A stretch of 64,000 nucleotides of DNA from Bdellovibrio sp. (GCA_016187935.1 JACPIU010000012.1:1-64000), one strand, 5' to 3'. Numbered from the stretch's first letter, positions 52,105 through 61,701 are shown. Made by a program: numbers and translations. The notes: a model not told the origin generated them from the sequence alone.

Positions 52105-53742
52105 ATGCGTATTTTTGTGCTTCTTGGGCTTCTTTTCGCCCTATCGGCCTTGGGCGATAGTTTGGATGAACGTATTCGTTCCGCCATTTTTGACAACAAT
52201 ATCCCTCGATTAAGAACTCTTTTGAGCGGAGTGGACTTAAGTGAGCGCGGCGCCGTGTACATGCAGGACGCCGTTTTTTTTCGCCGCTCGAACACCCTTC
52301 GAGTCTTAGTTGAAAATGGTGCCAATCTTGAATCTAGGGACAGTGCCGGGCGTACACCGCTGATGGATGCGGTCGAGGGGCTTGATGTAGATATGGCAAC
52401 GGTCAGGGTCTTAGTGGAGGCCGGGGCCGATGTGAATGCCGTGGCCCTGAACGGAGGGGATGTGCTCTCCCGGGCCAGCAAAAATGGTTCTGCCGCCTTG
52501 ATTCGCTATCTCATGGATCATGGCGCGGTCATTCGTCCGCCGGAGTGTACCGGGGGCATGAATCCCATTATGGCAGCTTCCGCAGGTGGGAACTTGGCCT
52601 TCTTGGAGCGGGCAGTTCTGGAGGTGCGACGTTTTATTAACAGACGTGGAACTAACAACCAAACGGCGCTGATGTTGGCAGCGAAAGAGGGTAAATACTC
52701 CACATATAAATTTCTTTTGCAGCAGGGAGCGGATTGGAATCTCACCGATGAAGAGGGCAATAATCTTTTAATGCTCGCGATTGATGGTGGAGATATTCGC
52801 ATCGTTCGTGATCTTCTCGATAAAGGAATCAATGTCAATCACCTAAGCAATCACCGCAACAATCCTCTGTCACGCGCCATTTGGAAGAATAATCCCGCAA
52901 TCATCAAATTGCTCATGCAAAAAGGCGCCGATGCCTCGATACCAACAGGGCCTTTTGGCAAACTTCCCATCGTGGATGCCATGGGATCTTTTACCAGAAA
53001 GGCCTTTGATGAACTGGTGAAATATTTAAATCAAGATCAGTTATGGCAGGGTTTTGAAGCTGTCACCACGGGCGTGTTTCGTGAACGTCACAACTGGGAT
53101 GAACTGGTCAAGCGCATTGATGCCACTCCCGAACGAAGGAATCGCATCATGTCCGAGGCCGGTGGTTTTGGTGATGTGAAAACCATTAAGAAATTAAAGG
53201 CCCTGGGCGTGGATCTCAATGTCACAGATGGGCGAACAGGTGAAACCGCGCTGATGAAGGCCATGAAGCGCGAGCAGAATCAAGTCGGCCAATATCTCCT
53301 GCAGAATGGTGCCAGCTTTGATGGTCGAAATGTCGAGGGTGATAATGCCCTGCTTATTGCCGCGGCCTCTGGTAATGCCGCTGGTGCGCGCATGCTTGTT
53401 CGTGCCGGGATGGATGTGGATGTTCACGATATGAATGGCAACACGCCACTCATTCGGGCGGTGGTAAAAGGTGATTCGCGAACAGTGCAAACGCTGATGC
53501 AAGTGGGAGCAAGTCTGAGTAGTCCGGGAAGAGCAGGGCAGACTGCTCTTTATCACGCTCTCGCCAATAAACGAGTGGATGTCGCCCGGGCACTCTTGGA
53601 GGCCTGCGCTCCTTTGACAGGCATTGACAGTGGCAATACCGCACCAGAAGAGTTGGCCAATCGCGGTACTTTTGGGCGTTCAGAATCGGCCACCTTATTG
53701 CGTTTATTGCAACAACGTCGAAATAATCCTCGTTGTCATTGA
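52105..53742 (+). CDS. Exported ankyrin-repeat protein
   Basis: The protein of 545 residues has a signal peptide (MRIFVLLGLLFALSALG) and about a dozen ankyrin units with the usual consensus, for example SAGRTPLMDAV, LLDKGINVNHLSNHRNNPLSRAI, DGRTGETALMKAM, EGDNALLIAAASGNAAGA and MNGNTPLIRAV. Ankyrin repeats mediate protein binding. Exported bacterial examples may act in the periplasm or outside. The partner is unknown. Confidence 0.88.
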   Translation: MRIFVLLGLLFALSALGDSLDERIRSAIFDNNIPRLRTLLSGVDLSERGAVYMQDAVFFRRSNTLRVLVENGANLESRDSAGRTPLMDAVEGLDVDMATVRVLVEAGADVNAVALNGGDVLSRASKNGSAALIRYLMDHGAVIRPPECTGGMNPIMAASAGGNLAFLERAVLEVRRFINRRGTNNQTALMLAAKEGKYSTYKFLLQQGADWNLTDEEGNNLLMLAIDGGDIRIVRDLLDKGINVNHLSNHRNNPLSRAIWKNNPAIIKLLMQKGADASIPTGPFGKLPIVDAMGSFTRKAFDELVKYLNQDQLWQGFEAVTTGVFRERHNWDELVKRIDATPERRNRIMSEAGGFGDVKTIKKLKALGVDLNVTDGRTGETALMKAMKREQNQVGQYLLQNGASFDGRNVEGDNALLIAAASGNAAGARMLVRAGMDVDVHDMNGNTPLIRAVVKGDSRTVQTLMQVGASLSSPGRAGQTALYHALANKRVDVARALLEACAPLTGIDSGNTAPEELANRGTFGRSESATLLRLLQQRRNNPRCH

Positions 53743-53809
53743 CATCTGGATTCCTATCTCAAATCATTATAGTCAAGCTTAATTTGAATTCGACCAAAGG
53801 GGTACAGAA

Positions 53810-54268
53810 ATGGGAAGAATGATGGTGTGTTTATTTGTCTTTTGCAATTTCTCGCTTGCCTTGGCAGGTGCAAATTATAGTGATCTGGCCCACGATTATT
53901 ATCGCTTTAAAGCAGTAAAATCGACTCCCGTAGACCCTTGCACACCTCGCACCAGTTGTTTTAAAACGGCCTGTGATCTCATCGATCGCTTTGAGTGCGA
54001 TGATATGAATGAACAGGAAAATATTAGGAACGCCTGTCGTGGCGTGTGGGGCGGAGAATGCATTAGCGTTGCCTCCCAACTTCTGGGACGCTTGGAATTT
54101 GATGATAACGAAGAAATGGTGCAACTGGTGACCTCTTGTCGCGGCGTCTACGATTTGGAATGTGTACGCTACTCTTGTGGCCGGCTTGGGCGATTGGGGT
54201 GTGATGATTTGGAAGAAGTCCTTCAGGTCAACAGGAGCTGTGCTTCGGCCTATCCCTACTATAACTAA
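53810..54268 (+). CDS. Secreted Cys-rich repeat protein
   Basis: The protein of 152 residues has a signal peptide ending near LALAGA. The mature part contains three related units of about 30 residues, each ending in a Leu/Arg-Asp pattern. They are CDLIDRFECDDMNEQENIRN, CISVASQLLGRLEFDDNEEM and CVRYSCGRLGRLGCDDLEEV, joined by CRGVW or CRGVY. The Cys pattern suggests intra-repeat disulphides. No family recognised; the downstream FecR-type gene starts directly after its stop. Confidence 0.7.
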   Translation: MGRMMVCLFVFCNFSLALAGANYSDLAHDYYRFKAVKSTPVDPCTPRTSCFKTACDLIDRFECDDMNEQENIRNACRGVWGGECISVASQLLGRLEFDDNEEMVQLVTSCRGVYDLECVRYSCGRLGRLGCDDLEEVLQVNRSCASAYPYYN

Positions 54269-56356
54269 ATGCTTAGAATATTTTTTATCTCTTTTTGGGT
54301 TTCGGCGTTATCCCTTTATCCCATTTTGGGATATGGCAAAGCAGAAATTGTTCTCTTAAAAGGCAAAGCGGTTCTGCTTGATAAAAAGGGGAGCAAAAAA
54401 CTGCTTCAACAAGGGGACGTCTTTGACAATGACGGTCTCATTGCCACCGATAAGAAAAGTTTATTGCGGCTTAAGTTGGATGATGGATCTGTTTTGTCTT
54501 TGGGACCGGAATCCAAAATGACTCTGGGCCAAGTGATTGCGGGTAAGCCAAAGGTAATCGAATTGCTGGCGGGAAAATTACGGGCGACTGTTAATGAAAA
54601 AACACCCCTTCCTAGTGAAGGGCATAAAATGTACATCAAAACGCGCACGGCCGCGCTTGGCGTGCGCGGTACGGATTTTCTCATTGTTCACAATCCCAAA
54701 AATCATGTCACTTCGACCGTCACATTTAAGGGAGATGTCAATCTCTTTAAGAAGCGCGATGAAGATGTGCATGAATCTTTGCGCGAAGAAATGGATCGCA
54801 GGAAATCTATCCCTAACATTGATCAAGAAAAAGATTTGGTTAATTTGGAAGATGATCTCCGTCACCACACCGCCACCGGAGTGGCACCCGGCCAATTAAG
54901 TGGCGCTTACCCGAGCTATGAGAAGGCGGCCGCGCCGGTAAAACTCTCTCCCACCCAATTTGCACTTTTGGCCCAGAATTCACACCTGGAAATGGGGGCC
55001 AAGGGCAAGATCTTAAAAGGCAGTAAAAATAAAAAAAATCCTGGGCCCACCAATGACTCCTTGGTTCCAGTACCTCCAGGTGATGAGGCGGTTCCCGAAG
55101 ATCAAAAGGATTTTGATAAAAAAAATGCCGATGGCATACGCGCAGGTGGGGTTTTAGATTTAGAGACGGGTTTTTATCTGGCACCTCCCGCAGATGCAAC
55201 CTTTGATGCTAAAACCAAGACTTATGAAATGCCGGCAGAGTTTGGGGGGGTGAATGCCATCACAGGTGAGTATGTTCCCCCGGAAGGTCTCAAGCTTGAT
55301 CCTCTCCATGGGCTGGTGCCACTCCTTGGTATGGGACCTGATTACAAGGAGCGCGATGTCGCCAAAACGATTGCCAAGTTCAAAAACTTAAATGGCAGTT
55401 TTAACGATCGCGTTTATAAGGCCTTGCGTTTGTTTAAAGAATTGAGCCGTTTTGATTTGTATTCCTATTTAAACTATCGCTTCACCACCAATGCCATGGA
55501 AAATTATTATGGTGAATGGCGCGCCATCACCAATGCTCCTACCATGATTTGGGATTGGAAAATTCAAGGTGGCTTCCAGCTTTACCATAGTCCCACCTGG
55601 CTGCATTATCCCAAAGGCCATTTCTACTCCGTCTATCACGAGCGCGATGTGGCCGAAATTAAACGCAATGACATGATGGAGATGATGCTGGGATGGGAAT
55701 CCCACTACAAGCATTACCTGTTTAAAAAGAAGGCCCGACTGGTTTTTGATTTTCAATTTAAAACCGAGTACCTCGACTACAAAAAACGTCAGCAATATGA
55801 TTATTACACGGAAGATTCCGGCCTGAAAATTTCTGAGCGTTTTCAATTCAACCGCAAGCATTTAAGTGAAGTCTATTATCAGATTCGTGCCTTCCAAGGA
55901 TATAACAAACCTGACCATGGCAATATTCACAACGGCGGTTTTACCCATCGCTTTTTCATGGGGCGAATTTTCGATCTGCAAGTGAATTATGAACACTCCG
56001 TGCGAAAGGAACAATGGACCAGCAATCGTTATAAAATTGATCGTGTGGGAGGCCAGCTTATTTTGCTTGATCTCGTGCCAAAGACCGAGGTCACCGGAGG
56101 ATATACTTGGGAGTGGCACTATTATCAATATGCACCGGATACTCTACCCCAGCGCGCAGTTGATCCCAATCGCCTGAATGAAAGCATGAAAGATGGGTTC
56201 TTTTACCGGGCCAATCTGTTTTTGAACTATCGCCTGGGGGAATTCTGGAAATTAAATGGGTTATACGAATTCTCTCGTCAGCGTACCAGTGCAGGAAGCT
56301 TCAATAAGGCCTTTATCCAACAGACTTGGGGGGGCGGCCTGGTCATGTATTTCTAG
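54269..56356 (+). CDS. FecR-domain protein with C-terminal beta-barrel-like region
   Basis: The protein of 695 residues has a signal peptide, a FecR-like domain (about 25-165: VLLKGKAVLLDKKG, LRLKLDDGSVLSLGPESKMTL, RTAALGVRGTDFLI) and a disordered linker. A beta-rich C-terminal half (about 410-695) has repeated aromatic strands and ends GGGLVMYF, which looks like an outer-membrane barrel. FecR-like domains usually sense ligands or bind partners. The fusion to a barrel is unusual to me. Its ATG follows the preceding stop immediately. Confidence 0.72.
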   Translation: MLRIFFISFWVSALSLYPILGYGKAEIVLLKGKAVLLDKKGSKKLLQQGDVFDNDGLIATDKKSLLRLKLDDGSVLSLGPESKMTLGQVIAGKPKVIELLAGKLRATVNEKTPLPSEGHKMYIKTRTAALGVRGTDFLIVHNPKNHVTSTVTFKGDVNLFKKRDEDVHESLREEMDRRKSIPNIDQEKDLVNLEDDLRHHTATGVAPGQLSGAYPSYEKAAAPVKLSPTQFALLAQNSHLEMGAKGKILKGSKNKKNPGPTNDSLVPVPPGDEAVPEDQKDFDKKNADGIRAGGVLDLETGFYLAPPADATFDAKTKTYEMPAEFGGVNAITGEYVPPEGLKLDPLHGLVPLLGMGPDYKERDVAKTIAKFKNLNGSFNDRVYKALRLFKELSRFDLYSYLNYRFTTNAMENYYGEWRAITNAPTMIWDWKIQGGFQLYHSPTWLHYPKGHFYSVYHERDVAEIKRNDMMEMMLGWESHYKHYLFKKKARLVFDFQFKTEYLDYKKRQQYDYYTEDSGLKISERFQFNRKHLSEVYYQIRAFQGYNKPDHGNIHNGGFTHRFFMGRIFDLQVNYEHSVRKEQWTSNRYKIDRVGGQLILLDLVPKTEVTGGYTWEWHYYQYAPDTLPQRAVDPNRLNESMKDGFFYRANLFLNYRLGEFWKLNGLYEFSRQRTSAGSFNKAFIQQTWGGGLVMYF

Positions 56357-56396
56357 ACTGTTTTACTTCCCAGCTTGTTTTGTCGATAAGCTATAA

Positions 56397-57608
56397 ATGA
56401 AATGGTTAAAGCTTTTGTTTTTGATCTTTGGAATTGCCTTAGGGCAGATTCAGGCCAATGAGGTGTTGGAAGAATTTCGTCGCTTATATGCTCCAGATAT
56501 CCAAGAATACGGTGTCGTGATGCAGTCTATGGAGCGGATGGAGGGCGAGTTAGTTCTGGCCAACGAAACCTATGCGCATGAGCAGTGTGATTCAATTCAT
56601 TTTCGAGATACCTCTGAATGTAAGAAGGCCAAAGCCGACGTCCAAAGGCGTTCAGCGCTCATCGCCGCCAAACGGCGTCGTCTTGCTAAATTGAAAATCA
56701 AGCTCAAGGATTATTTGGATTATACCCAGGGAATCTTGCAAAATAGCAAAAATCGTTTGGAAGCAAACGGGGTTTCATCATCGCAGATTTCTGGCACCTT
56801 AACATGTTTGCAAACTTTAGGCGGCCTCGCCTGGGTCCCGGAAATCAATAAACTTTATACCCAAGGTATGGCGATTCTGGGGCGATATAATCGACAGCTC
56901 TATTTGGATCATCTCCGTTCTCTTCCGGGTTTTTCTCGTGATGAATGTGCTCGACAAGATCAGGTGGAGTGTTGGCATCAAGAGGGCGGGATTTACTATT
57001 ATGTGGCGCGCGGGCATATTCAAATCAGCGAGGGGTGTTTAACCAGACAAGCGGCCGGGGGCCGATTAGATTGGAGCACTTTTCCCTCGAATCCACTCGA
57101 TTATTTAGAGGCCGCCAGGCAAGTAGCGCAAACAGTTGCTCCGAGGAAAGGGTGCTATAGAGGAATTAATCGGGAAAAGGCCGAAAGTTTGGCCCTCTAT
57201 TTTGAAACAAAACATCCCCGTATTCAGTGTACGCCTGAATCGCGCTCTGAAAGAGAAACCTCTGATGGAGGAGAGCGTTGTGCCTATACCCACTCTGGTA
57301 GTCTGGATTTATATTTGACTGCACCTAACTTGTGTGGCGGTCTGGCGCGAACCCTTTTTCACGAGTCCATGCATGCCGAAGGGAGTATCGATAACCTGCA
57401 AACGCACCATCATAATAATTCCGCTTGTCGCTCTTACGATGCCATTTATCACTGCTCTTATCTGTGTTTCCCGGAAAATCCTAGACCTCATTTTTTTCAT
57501 CGCAGTGGATGTGAGAGCTGTGTATCCGAGGAGAGGGTGGACACACTTTGCCGTGGGCTGCCTGATCGTTTTGACCTTAGTTTTCAAACATGTGGCTGGG
57601 GGCATTAA
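56397..57608 (+). CDS. Secreted Cys-rich HExxHxxGxxD protein
   Basis: The protein of 403 residues has a signal peptide (MKWLKLLFLIFGIALGQIQA), an N-terminal coiled-coil-like region (about 30-125) and a Cys-rich C-terminal part. The segment TLFHESMHAEGSIDN contains HExxHxxGxxD, a zinc metalloprotease motif of the metzincin pattern with Asp as third ligand. The same pattern occurs in the protein at 5220-7340, but overall similarity is low. Many Cys near the motif suggest an extracytoplasmic disulphide-rich enzyme. Its stop overlaps the next start by 1 bp. Confidence 0.72.
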   Translation: MKWLKLLFLIFGIALGQIQANEVLEEFRRLYAPDIQEYGVVMQSMERMEGELVLANETYAHEQCDSIHFRDTSECKKAKADVQRRSALIAAKRRRLAKLKIKLKDYLDYTQGILQNSKNRLEANGVSSSQISGTLTCLQTLGGLAWVPEINKLYTQGMAILGRYNRQLYLDHLRSLPGFSRDECARQDQVECWHQEGGIYYYVARGHIQISEGCLTRQAAGGRLDWSTFPSNPLDYLEAARQVAQTVAPRKGCYRGINREKAESLALYFETKHPRIQCTPESRSERETSDGGERCAYTHSGSLDLYLTAPNLCGGLARTLFHESMHAEGSIDNLQTHHHNNSACRSYDAIYHCSYLCFPENPRPHFFHRSGCESCVSEERVDTLCRGLPDRFDLSFQTCGWGH

Positions 57609-58048
57609 TGAGAGGACTGAATAGCATAATAATTGGCATGTTATTTTCATCCTGCTTGGTTGTGGGAGCAAGTGAGGTTAAGAAAGTTTACGCACCATCA
57701 GGTGAATTGATCGCTTACGATCGTGACAGTAATGGAGATGGAAAAATCGATCTCAAATATAAAAAAATCAATCCAGGCCCTGATGGACAAGAACTTTTTG
57801 ATTATGATCGAGATGGGGATGGTATTTTTGAAGAGCGGCGTGAGCGTGAATATTTCCAAGGCCGTCTTTCGCGTGAGGTGGCCAGCTTAGGCAGAAGCGG
57901 GCCACATAATCGACCCAATGAACGTCACACCAGCACCTTCTTGCACAGTAAAAATAAAATCTCAGTATCGATTGAAAAGGATGCCGATCGAGATGGGAAC
58001 TTTGAGAGTTCCCATCTTCTGCTTAAAGACGATCTACCATCTCACTAG
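57608..58048 (+). CDS. Exported protein with EF-hand-like Asp-rich repeats
   Basis: The protein of 146 residues starts at ATG 57608 (GGGGG upstream) and has a hydrophobic signal segment (LNSIIIGMLFSSCLVVGAS) with a possible lipidation Cys. Three Asp-rich Ca-binding-like loops follow: DRDSNGDGKID, DYDRDGDGIFEE and DADRDGNFE. Such loops bind calcium in EF-hand and thrombospondin type 3 repeats. It is coupled to the HExxHxxGxxD gene; a calcium-dependent partner is possible. Its end overlaps the convergent lipoprotein gene by 4 bp. Confidence 0.75.
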   Translation: MRGLNSIIIGMLFSSCLVVGASEVKKVYAPSGELIAYDRDSNGDGKIDLKYKKINPGPDGQELFDYDRDGDGIFEERREREYFQGRLSREVASLGRSGPHNRPNERHTSTFLHSKNKISVSIEKDADRDGNFESSHLLLKDDLPSH

Positions 58049-58764
58049 GGAATATGATAATCCATCAATTCCATTTCTTTTATCGAGAGGGTGGTTTTTC
58101 CGGCAAAAATACCGGGAATTTGCATAATCGCTTTGGCCTGAAGACGGATTTTGAGTTCTCGCGTGAGCCAGTTTTCAAAGAATGTTTCCACTGTTTTATC
58201 ACCGACAGTGACCGTGGATTTGATTTTTACATATTGGGTGTCAAAGGTGCCTGCGATAACCGTGATGAATTCATTTTTCTCTGCCAGTATTTGACCACCG
58301 ACCTGAGTGCCGCTGGGAAGCGGAAGACCGTTGTTACCCAGTTTATTGCAGATATCTAAGAATTTACTTTTTTCATCCACCTTAATTTTTGTTGAAGAGG
58401 AATTTCCGGGAAAAGTGGTTCTAAAGGTGACTCGTTTTGTGATGGTATCGCTGTTGGCATCGACGATCTCCACTTTTTCTTCAGCAGACATCACCAGTGT
58501 TGTTTTGCCGTCGATAACCGTTTTATCATCCAGGCGATGTTGCTTCATCAATCCTTTCGGTTGATTTTTTAATTCCTCTTGCCACAGGCCCTCACAGGTG
58601 AGCCCACCAAAACATCCCGCTGTACCGCTGACACAAGAGAATGCGCCACCACCTCCGTCACCACCGCCACTGGGTGCTGCGCCAACATTGTTATCTGACT
58701 TACAGCCAACAGTAGCGAGTACAGAAATGAGAATAAAAAGCAAACAAGGATTGAGATTACGCAT
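58045..58764 (-). CDS. Lipoprotein, hypothetical
   Basis: The protein of 239 residues has a lipoprotein signal (FILISVLATVGC) and starts at ATG 58764, with AAGGAGG 5 bases upstream. A Gly-rich linker precedes a beta-rich domain. Three further Cys near the N-terminus (FSCVSGTAGCFGGLTCEGLW) may form a disulphide-linked knob. No family is recognised. Confidence 0.65.
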   Translation of the reverse strand: MRNLNPCLLFILISVLATVGCKSDNNVGAAPSGGGDGGGGAFSCVSGTAGCFGGLTCEGLWQEELKNQPKGLMKQHRLDDKTVIDGKTTLVMSAEEKVEIVDANSDTITKRVTFRTTFPGNSSSTKIKVDEKSKFLDICNKLGNNGLPLPSGTQVGGQILAEKNEFITVIAGTFDTQYVKIKSTVTVGDKTVETFFENWLTRELKIRLQAKAIMQIPGIFAGKTTLSIKEMELMDYHIP

Positions 58765-58891
58765 AAAGACCTCCTTCATCGGCCCAAATTTATGCTCAAC
58801 CATCGAACATCTGTACACAAAAAGTCAACGAATGGGTAAATCTTTAAACTGGAATGTGTGTCAATGGTGCCAAAATTGCACCACTAGTGGA

Positions 58892-59788
58892 CTAGTAATG
58901 CCAGGGAAATTTAGTGAAATCTTTCGGCCGTTTTTCCAAGAAGGCCTGGCGTCCTTCCTGTGCTTCATCGGTTCCGTAGGCCAGTCGTGTGGCCTCACCG
59001 GCGAAGATTTGTTGGCCCACCAATCCATCATCCAGGAGATTAAAGCCGAACTTGAGCATGCGCATGGCCGTGGGACTTTTTGAATTGATGGCCTGTCCCC
59101 ACTCAAGGGCGATATTTTCAAGATCTTGATGAGGGACGGCCAAGTTCACCATACCCATTTCAAAGGCCTCGTCGGCGCTGTAGTTGCGACCGAGGAAGAA
59201 AATTTCGCGGGCACGTTTCTGGCCCACCTGGCGGGCCAGATAGGCCGAGCCATAACCAGAATCAAAACTGGCGACGTCTGGGTCAGTTTGTTTGAAAATA
59301 GCATGTTCTTTACTTGCCAGAGTCAGATCACAGACCACATGCAGACTATGCCCACCGCCGACCGCCCAACCGTTTACTACCGCGATGACAACTTTGGGCA
59401 TGAAGCGAATCAAACGCTGAACTTCCAGGATATGCAGCCTTCCCAGTTGGGAAGGAGGTTGGTCTTTCTCATTAACATTCTCGTATTTGTAACCATCTTT
59501 CCCACGAATACGCTGATCTCCGCCCGAACAGAAGGCCCAAACGCCATCCTTAGGCGATGGCCCATTGCCGGTGATTAAAACCGTCCCGACATCGCTCCAC
59601 TGGCGGGCGTGATCTAAGGCCAAATAAAGTTCATCCACCGTTTTCGGGCGAAAAGCATTTCTGACTTCAGGACGATTGAAGGCCACCCGAACTGTTCCCT
59701 GGTTGCGGGCGCGATGATAGGTGATATCGCTAAAATCAAATCCGGGGACCTCATCCCATAATGAAGCATCAAAAATACTGGAAACCAT
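58892..59788 (-). CDS. menB: 1,4-dihydroxy-2-naphthoyl-CoA synthase
   Basis: The protein of 298 residues is a crotonase-fold enzyme catalysing ring closure of o-succinylbenzoyl-CoA in menaquinone synthesis. MenB features are FNRPEVRNAF, AFCSGGDQRIRGKDGY (oxyanion-hole and MenB-specific loop), GWAVGGGHSLHVVCDLTLAS and a C-terminal FTKFPWHY. The start ATG at 59788 has AAAGGAG upstream; a longer frame to 59875 has no such support. No other men gene lies nearby. Confidence 0.93.
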   Translation of the reverse strand: MVSSIFDASLWDEVPGFDFSDITYHRARNQGTVRVAFNRPEVRNAFRPKTVDELYLALDHARQWSDVGTVLITGNGPSPKDGVWAFCSGGDQRIRGKDGYKYENVNEKDQPPSQLGRLHILEVQRLIRFMPKVVIAVVNGWAVGGGHSLHVVCDLTLASKEHAIFKQTDPDVASFDSGYGSAYLARQVGQKRAREIFFLGRNYSADEAFEMGMVNLAVPHQDLENIALEWGQAINSKSPTAMRMLKFGFNLLDDGLVGQQIFAGEATRLAYGTDEAQEGRQAFLEKRPKDFTKFPWHY

Positions 59789-59961
59789 GGACACTCCTTT
59801 GAAATAAGCAGGCCAACATAAGGCCATCCGATGGGGAACGTCAATGAATCCGGATTCCATTGACACAATTGCCATGGGCCTGATAGGGATGAATGTCTAA
59901 CCTGGAAAAAGCTCTTGTCGAGGGTTTGTTGATTAGCGATAGAGAAAGGACGTGAGAGTAT

Positions 59962-60711
59962 ATGGGCAAAGTCAAAAAACATCATTGTGAAGGTCGTAAT
60001 GATATGAAATTAGAAAAACCCTTTAATAATTTCTTAGGCCGTGAAATGGCCAAGGCGGAAGACCCGATTGGCCATTTGGACGAGCGTTTAATCGATATAA
60101 GAAAGCGTACTCTTGAAATGTATGAGGCCCATAAGTTAATGGCTTCGGGATACAAAACAGTGCTGGAGGCCCTGAAAATGGCCTATCCGGCCTTTGATTT
60201 GAATGATCCCAACATTGTTGATTCCCATCACCGCATGGCCAGGGCGCTGCTGGAGATGTGCTCTGGATTGGGGGCGACAAACTGTGAAACCGTCAATGCC
60301 ACTTTCCCTAGCGAGAAATATAATGAAGTCATCTTGTTAAAGAACATCGATTTTACAAGTTTATGCGCTCATCATTTCATTCCTTTCACTGGCGTGGCCC
60401 ATGTCGCCTATTTGCCCGATGTCACTCATCAAGAGGGGAGAGTGGTGGGGCTTTCCAAGTTGGCCCGGATCGTGGATGTCCATGCGCAAAGGCCGCAATT
60501 GCAAGAGAGAATGTGTTACAACATTATGGAAGCGTTGAAGAGTGAGTTGAAACCGGCCGGTGTTATGGTGGTGGTGCAAGCGGCCCACGGTTGCTTGACC
60601 TGTCGGGGTGTTCGCAAGGCCAATGCAGTCATGCTAACCTCAGCGCTGGATGGTAAGTTTAAGGAAGACCCGAAATTGCGGCAAGAATTTTTAGCGCTTA
60701 TTCACCCTTAA
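59962..60711 (+). CDS. folE: GTP cyclohydrolase I
   Basis: The protein of 249 residues converts GTP to dihydroneopterin triphosphate. Zn ligands are visible as Cys 135 and His 138 (SLCAHHF) and Cys 211 (HGCLTCRG); VGLSKLARIVD and QERMCYNIMEAL are family segments. It is the first step for folate, and for queuosine together with the downstream queD-like gene (18-bp gap). An ATG at 60004 is an alternative start. Confidence 0.94.
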   Translation: MGKVKKHHCEGRNDMKLEKPFNNFLGREMAKAEDPIGHLDERLIDIRKRTLEMYEAHKLMASGYKTVLEALKMAYPAFDLNDPNIVDSHHRMARALLEMCSGLGATNCETVNATFPSEKYNEVILLKNIDFTSLCAHHFIPFTGVAHVAYLPDVTHQEGRVVGLSKLARIVDVHAQRPQLQERMCYNIMEALKSELKPAGVMVVVQAAHGCLTCRGVRKANAVMLTSALDGKFKEDPKLRQEFLALIHP

Positions 60712-60728
60712 CGAAGGTTCGTATTGTC

Positions 60729-61196
60729 ATGGAAAGTTGTTCGCGGAAAATACATTTTTGCTACGGCCACCGGGTGATGCATCATGAATCTAAATGTGCC
60801 ACGCTGCATGGGCATAATGGTGTCCTGTGGGTTCATGCCACTCCGATTAAGGGACTGGATTCTCTGGGGCGGGTGATAGATTTTTCCGTGTTAAAATCCA
60901 AGATCGGCGCGTGGGTGGAAGAAAACTGGGATCACACTATGATCCTGTTTAAAGATGACCACAAAACAATAGAGTTAGTGCGCCAAGCTCCGGCCTATAA
61001 AAAACCTTTTATTTTTGAATTCAACCCGACCGCCGAAAATCTGGCCAAATATCTTCTGTGGGAAGTCTGCCCCAAAGTGCTCGCAGGGAAGGGAGTGATA
61101 GTTCATAAAGTAACTTTCTATGAAACAGAAAATTGTCTGGCCGAACAGTCGCTTATTCCCGATTCCCCGGAAGTTATGAAACTTTACGGATATTGA
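60729..61196 (+). CDS. queD: 6-carboxytetrahydropterin synthase / PTPS family
   Basis: The protein of 155 residues has Zn-binding His residues in CYGHRVMHHES (His 14) and TLHGHNG (His 27 and His 29), with catalytic Cys 23 (SKCATLHGH). This is the PTPS/QueD pattern. QueD turns dihydroneopterin triphosphate into 6-carboxytetrahydropterin, an early step of 7-deazaguanine (queuosine) synthesis. The folE neighbour supports this; a folate or biopterin-type role is possible. The rest of the pathway lies outside the window. Confidence 0.88.
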   Translation: MESCSRKIHFCYGHRVMHHESKCATLHGHNGVLWVHATPIKGLDSLGRVIDFSVLKSKIGAWVEENWDHTMILFKDDHKTIELVRQAPAYKKPFIFEFNPTAENLAKYLLWEVCPKVLAGKGVIVHKVTFYETENCLAEQSLIPDSPEVMKLYGY

Positions 61197-61204
61197 ACTT
61201 GGTC

Positions 61205-61684
61205 TTATTTGATGAAGGATTTGGAAACGAGGGGGCCGCGAACACACTCAAATTGGTGGGGATTAATCGGCGTTTTATCTTTTTCATTTAATCCGTGCGC
61301 GATTAAGACAAAGACTTTGCCATCGCGAATTTTCATCATCACACGACGATTTTTTAAATCCCCCGGACTTTGCCAATAAGTTCGCATATTGCTATCACCG
61401 CTAAGCAGGAGTTCATAAATCAATTCATCTTTTTTTGTCACAAATTGGCTTACAAAATAATCGATGCGCTTGGAATTTGGATCATCCCAGATTCCGAGAA
61501 TATGGGGGGCAAAAGCATAGACATAGGCCTTACCCTTCTGTGTTTCACATTCTAAAACATACCCCACCAGGTCTTGTAACATTTTTGGATTAGTATTTTC
61601 AGTCGATGTATTATCTGTCGATGATGGATCTTTACACCCAAAAAGGAGTGCAAGTATCAGGGCCATACTGGCCAAGAGTTGCAT
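61205..61684 (-). CDS. Lipoprotein, hypothetical
   Basis: The protein of 159 residues has a lipoprotein signal (MQLLASMALILALLFGC, lipid Cys at 17) and AAGGATAATT before the start. A short Ser/Thr/Asn linker precedes a beta-rich domain (VGYVLECETQKGKAYVYAF, VMMKIRDGKVFVLIAHG). No family is recognised. Located 17 bp downstream of another small envelope protein gene. Confidence 0.65.
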   Translation of the reverse strand: MQLLASMALILALLFGCKDPSSTDNTSTENTNPKMLQDLVGYVLECETQKGKAYVYAFAPHILGIWDDPNSKRIDYFVSQFVTKKDELIYELLLSGDSNMRTYWQSPGDLKNRRVMMKIRDGKVFVLIAHGLNEKDKTPINPHQFECVRGPLVSKSFIK

Positions 61685-61701
61685 AATTATCCTTTGCTAT
61701 T

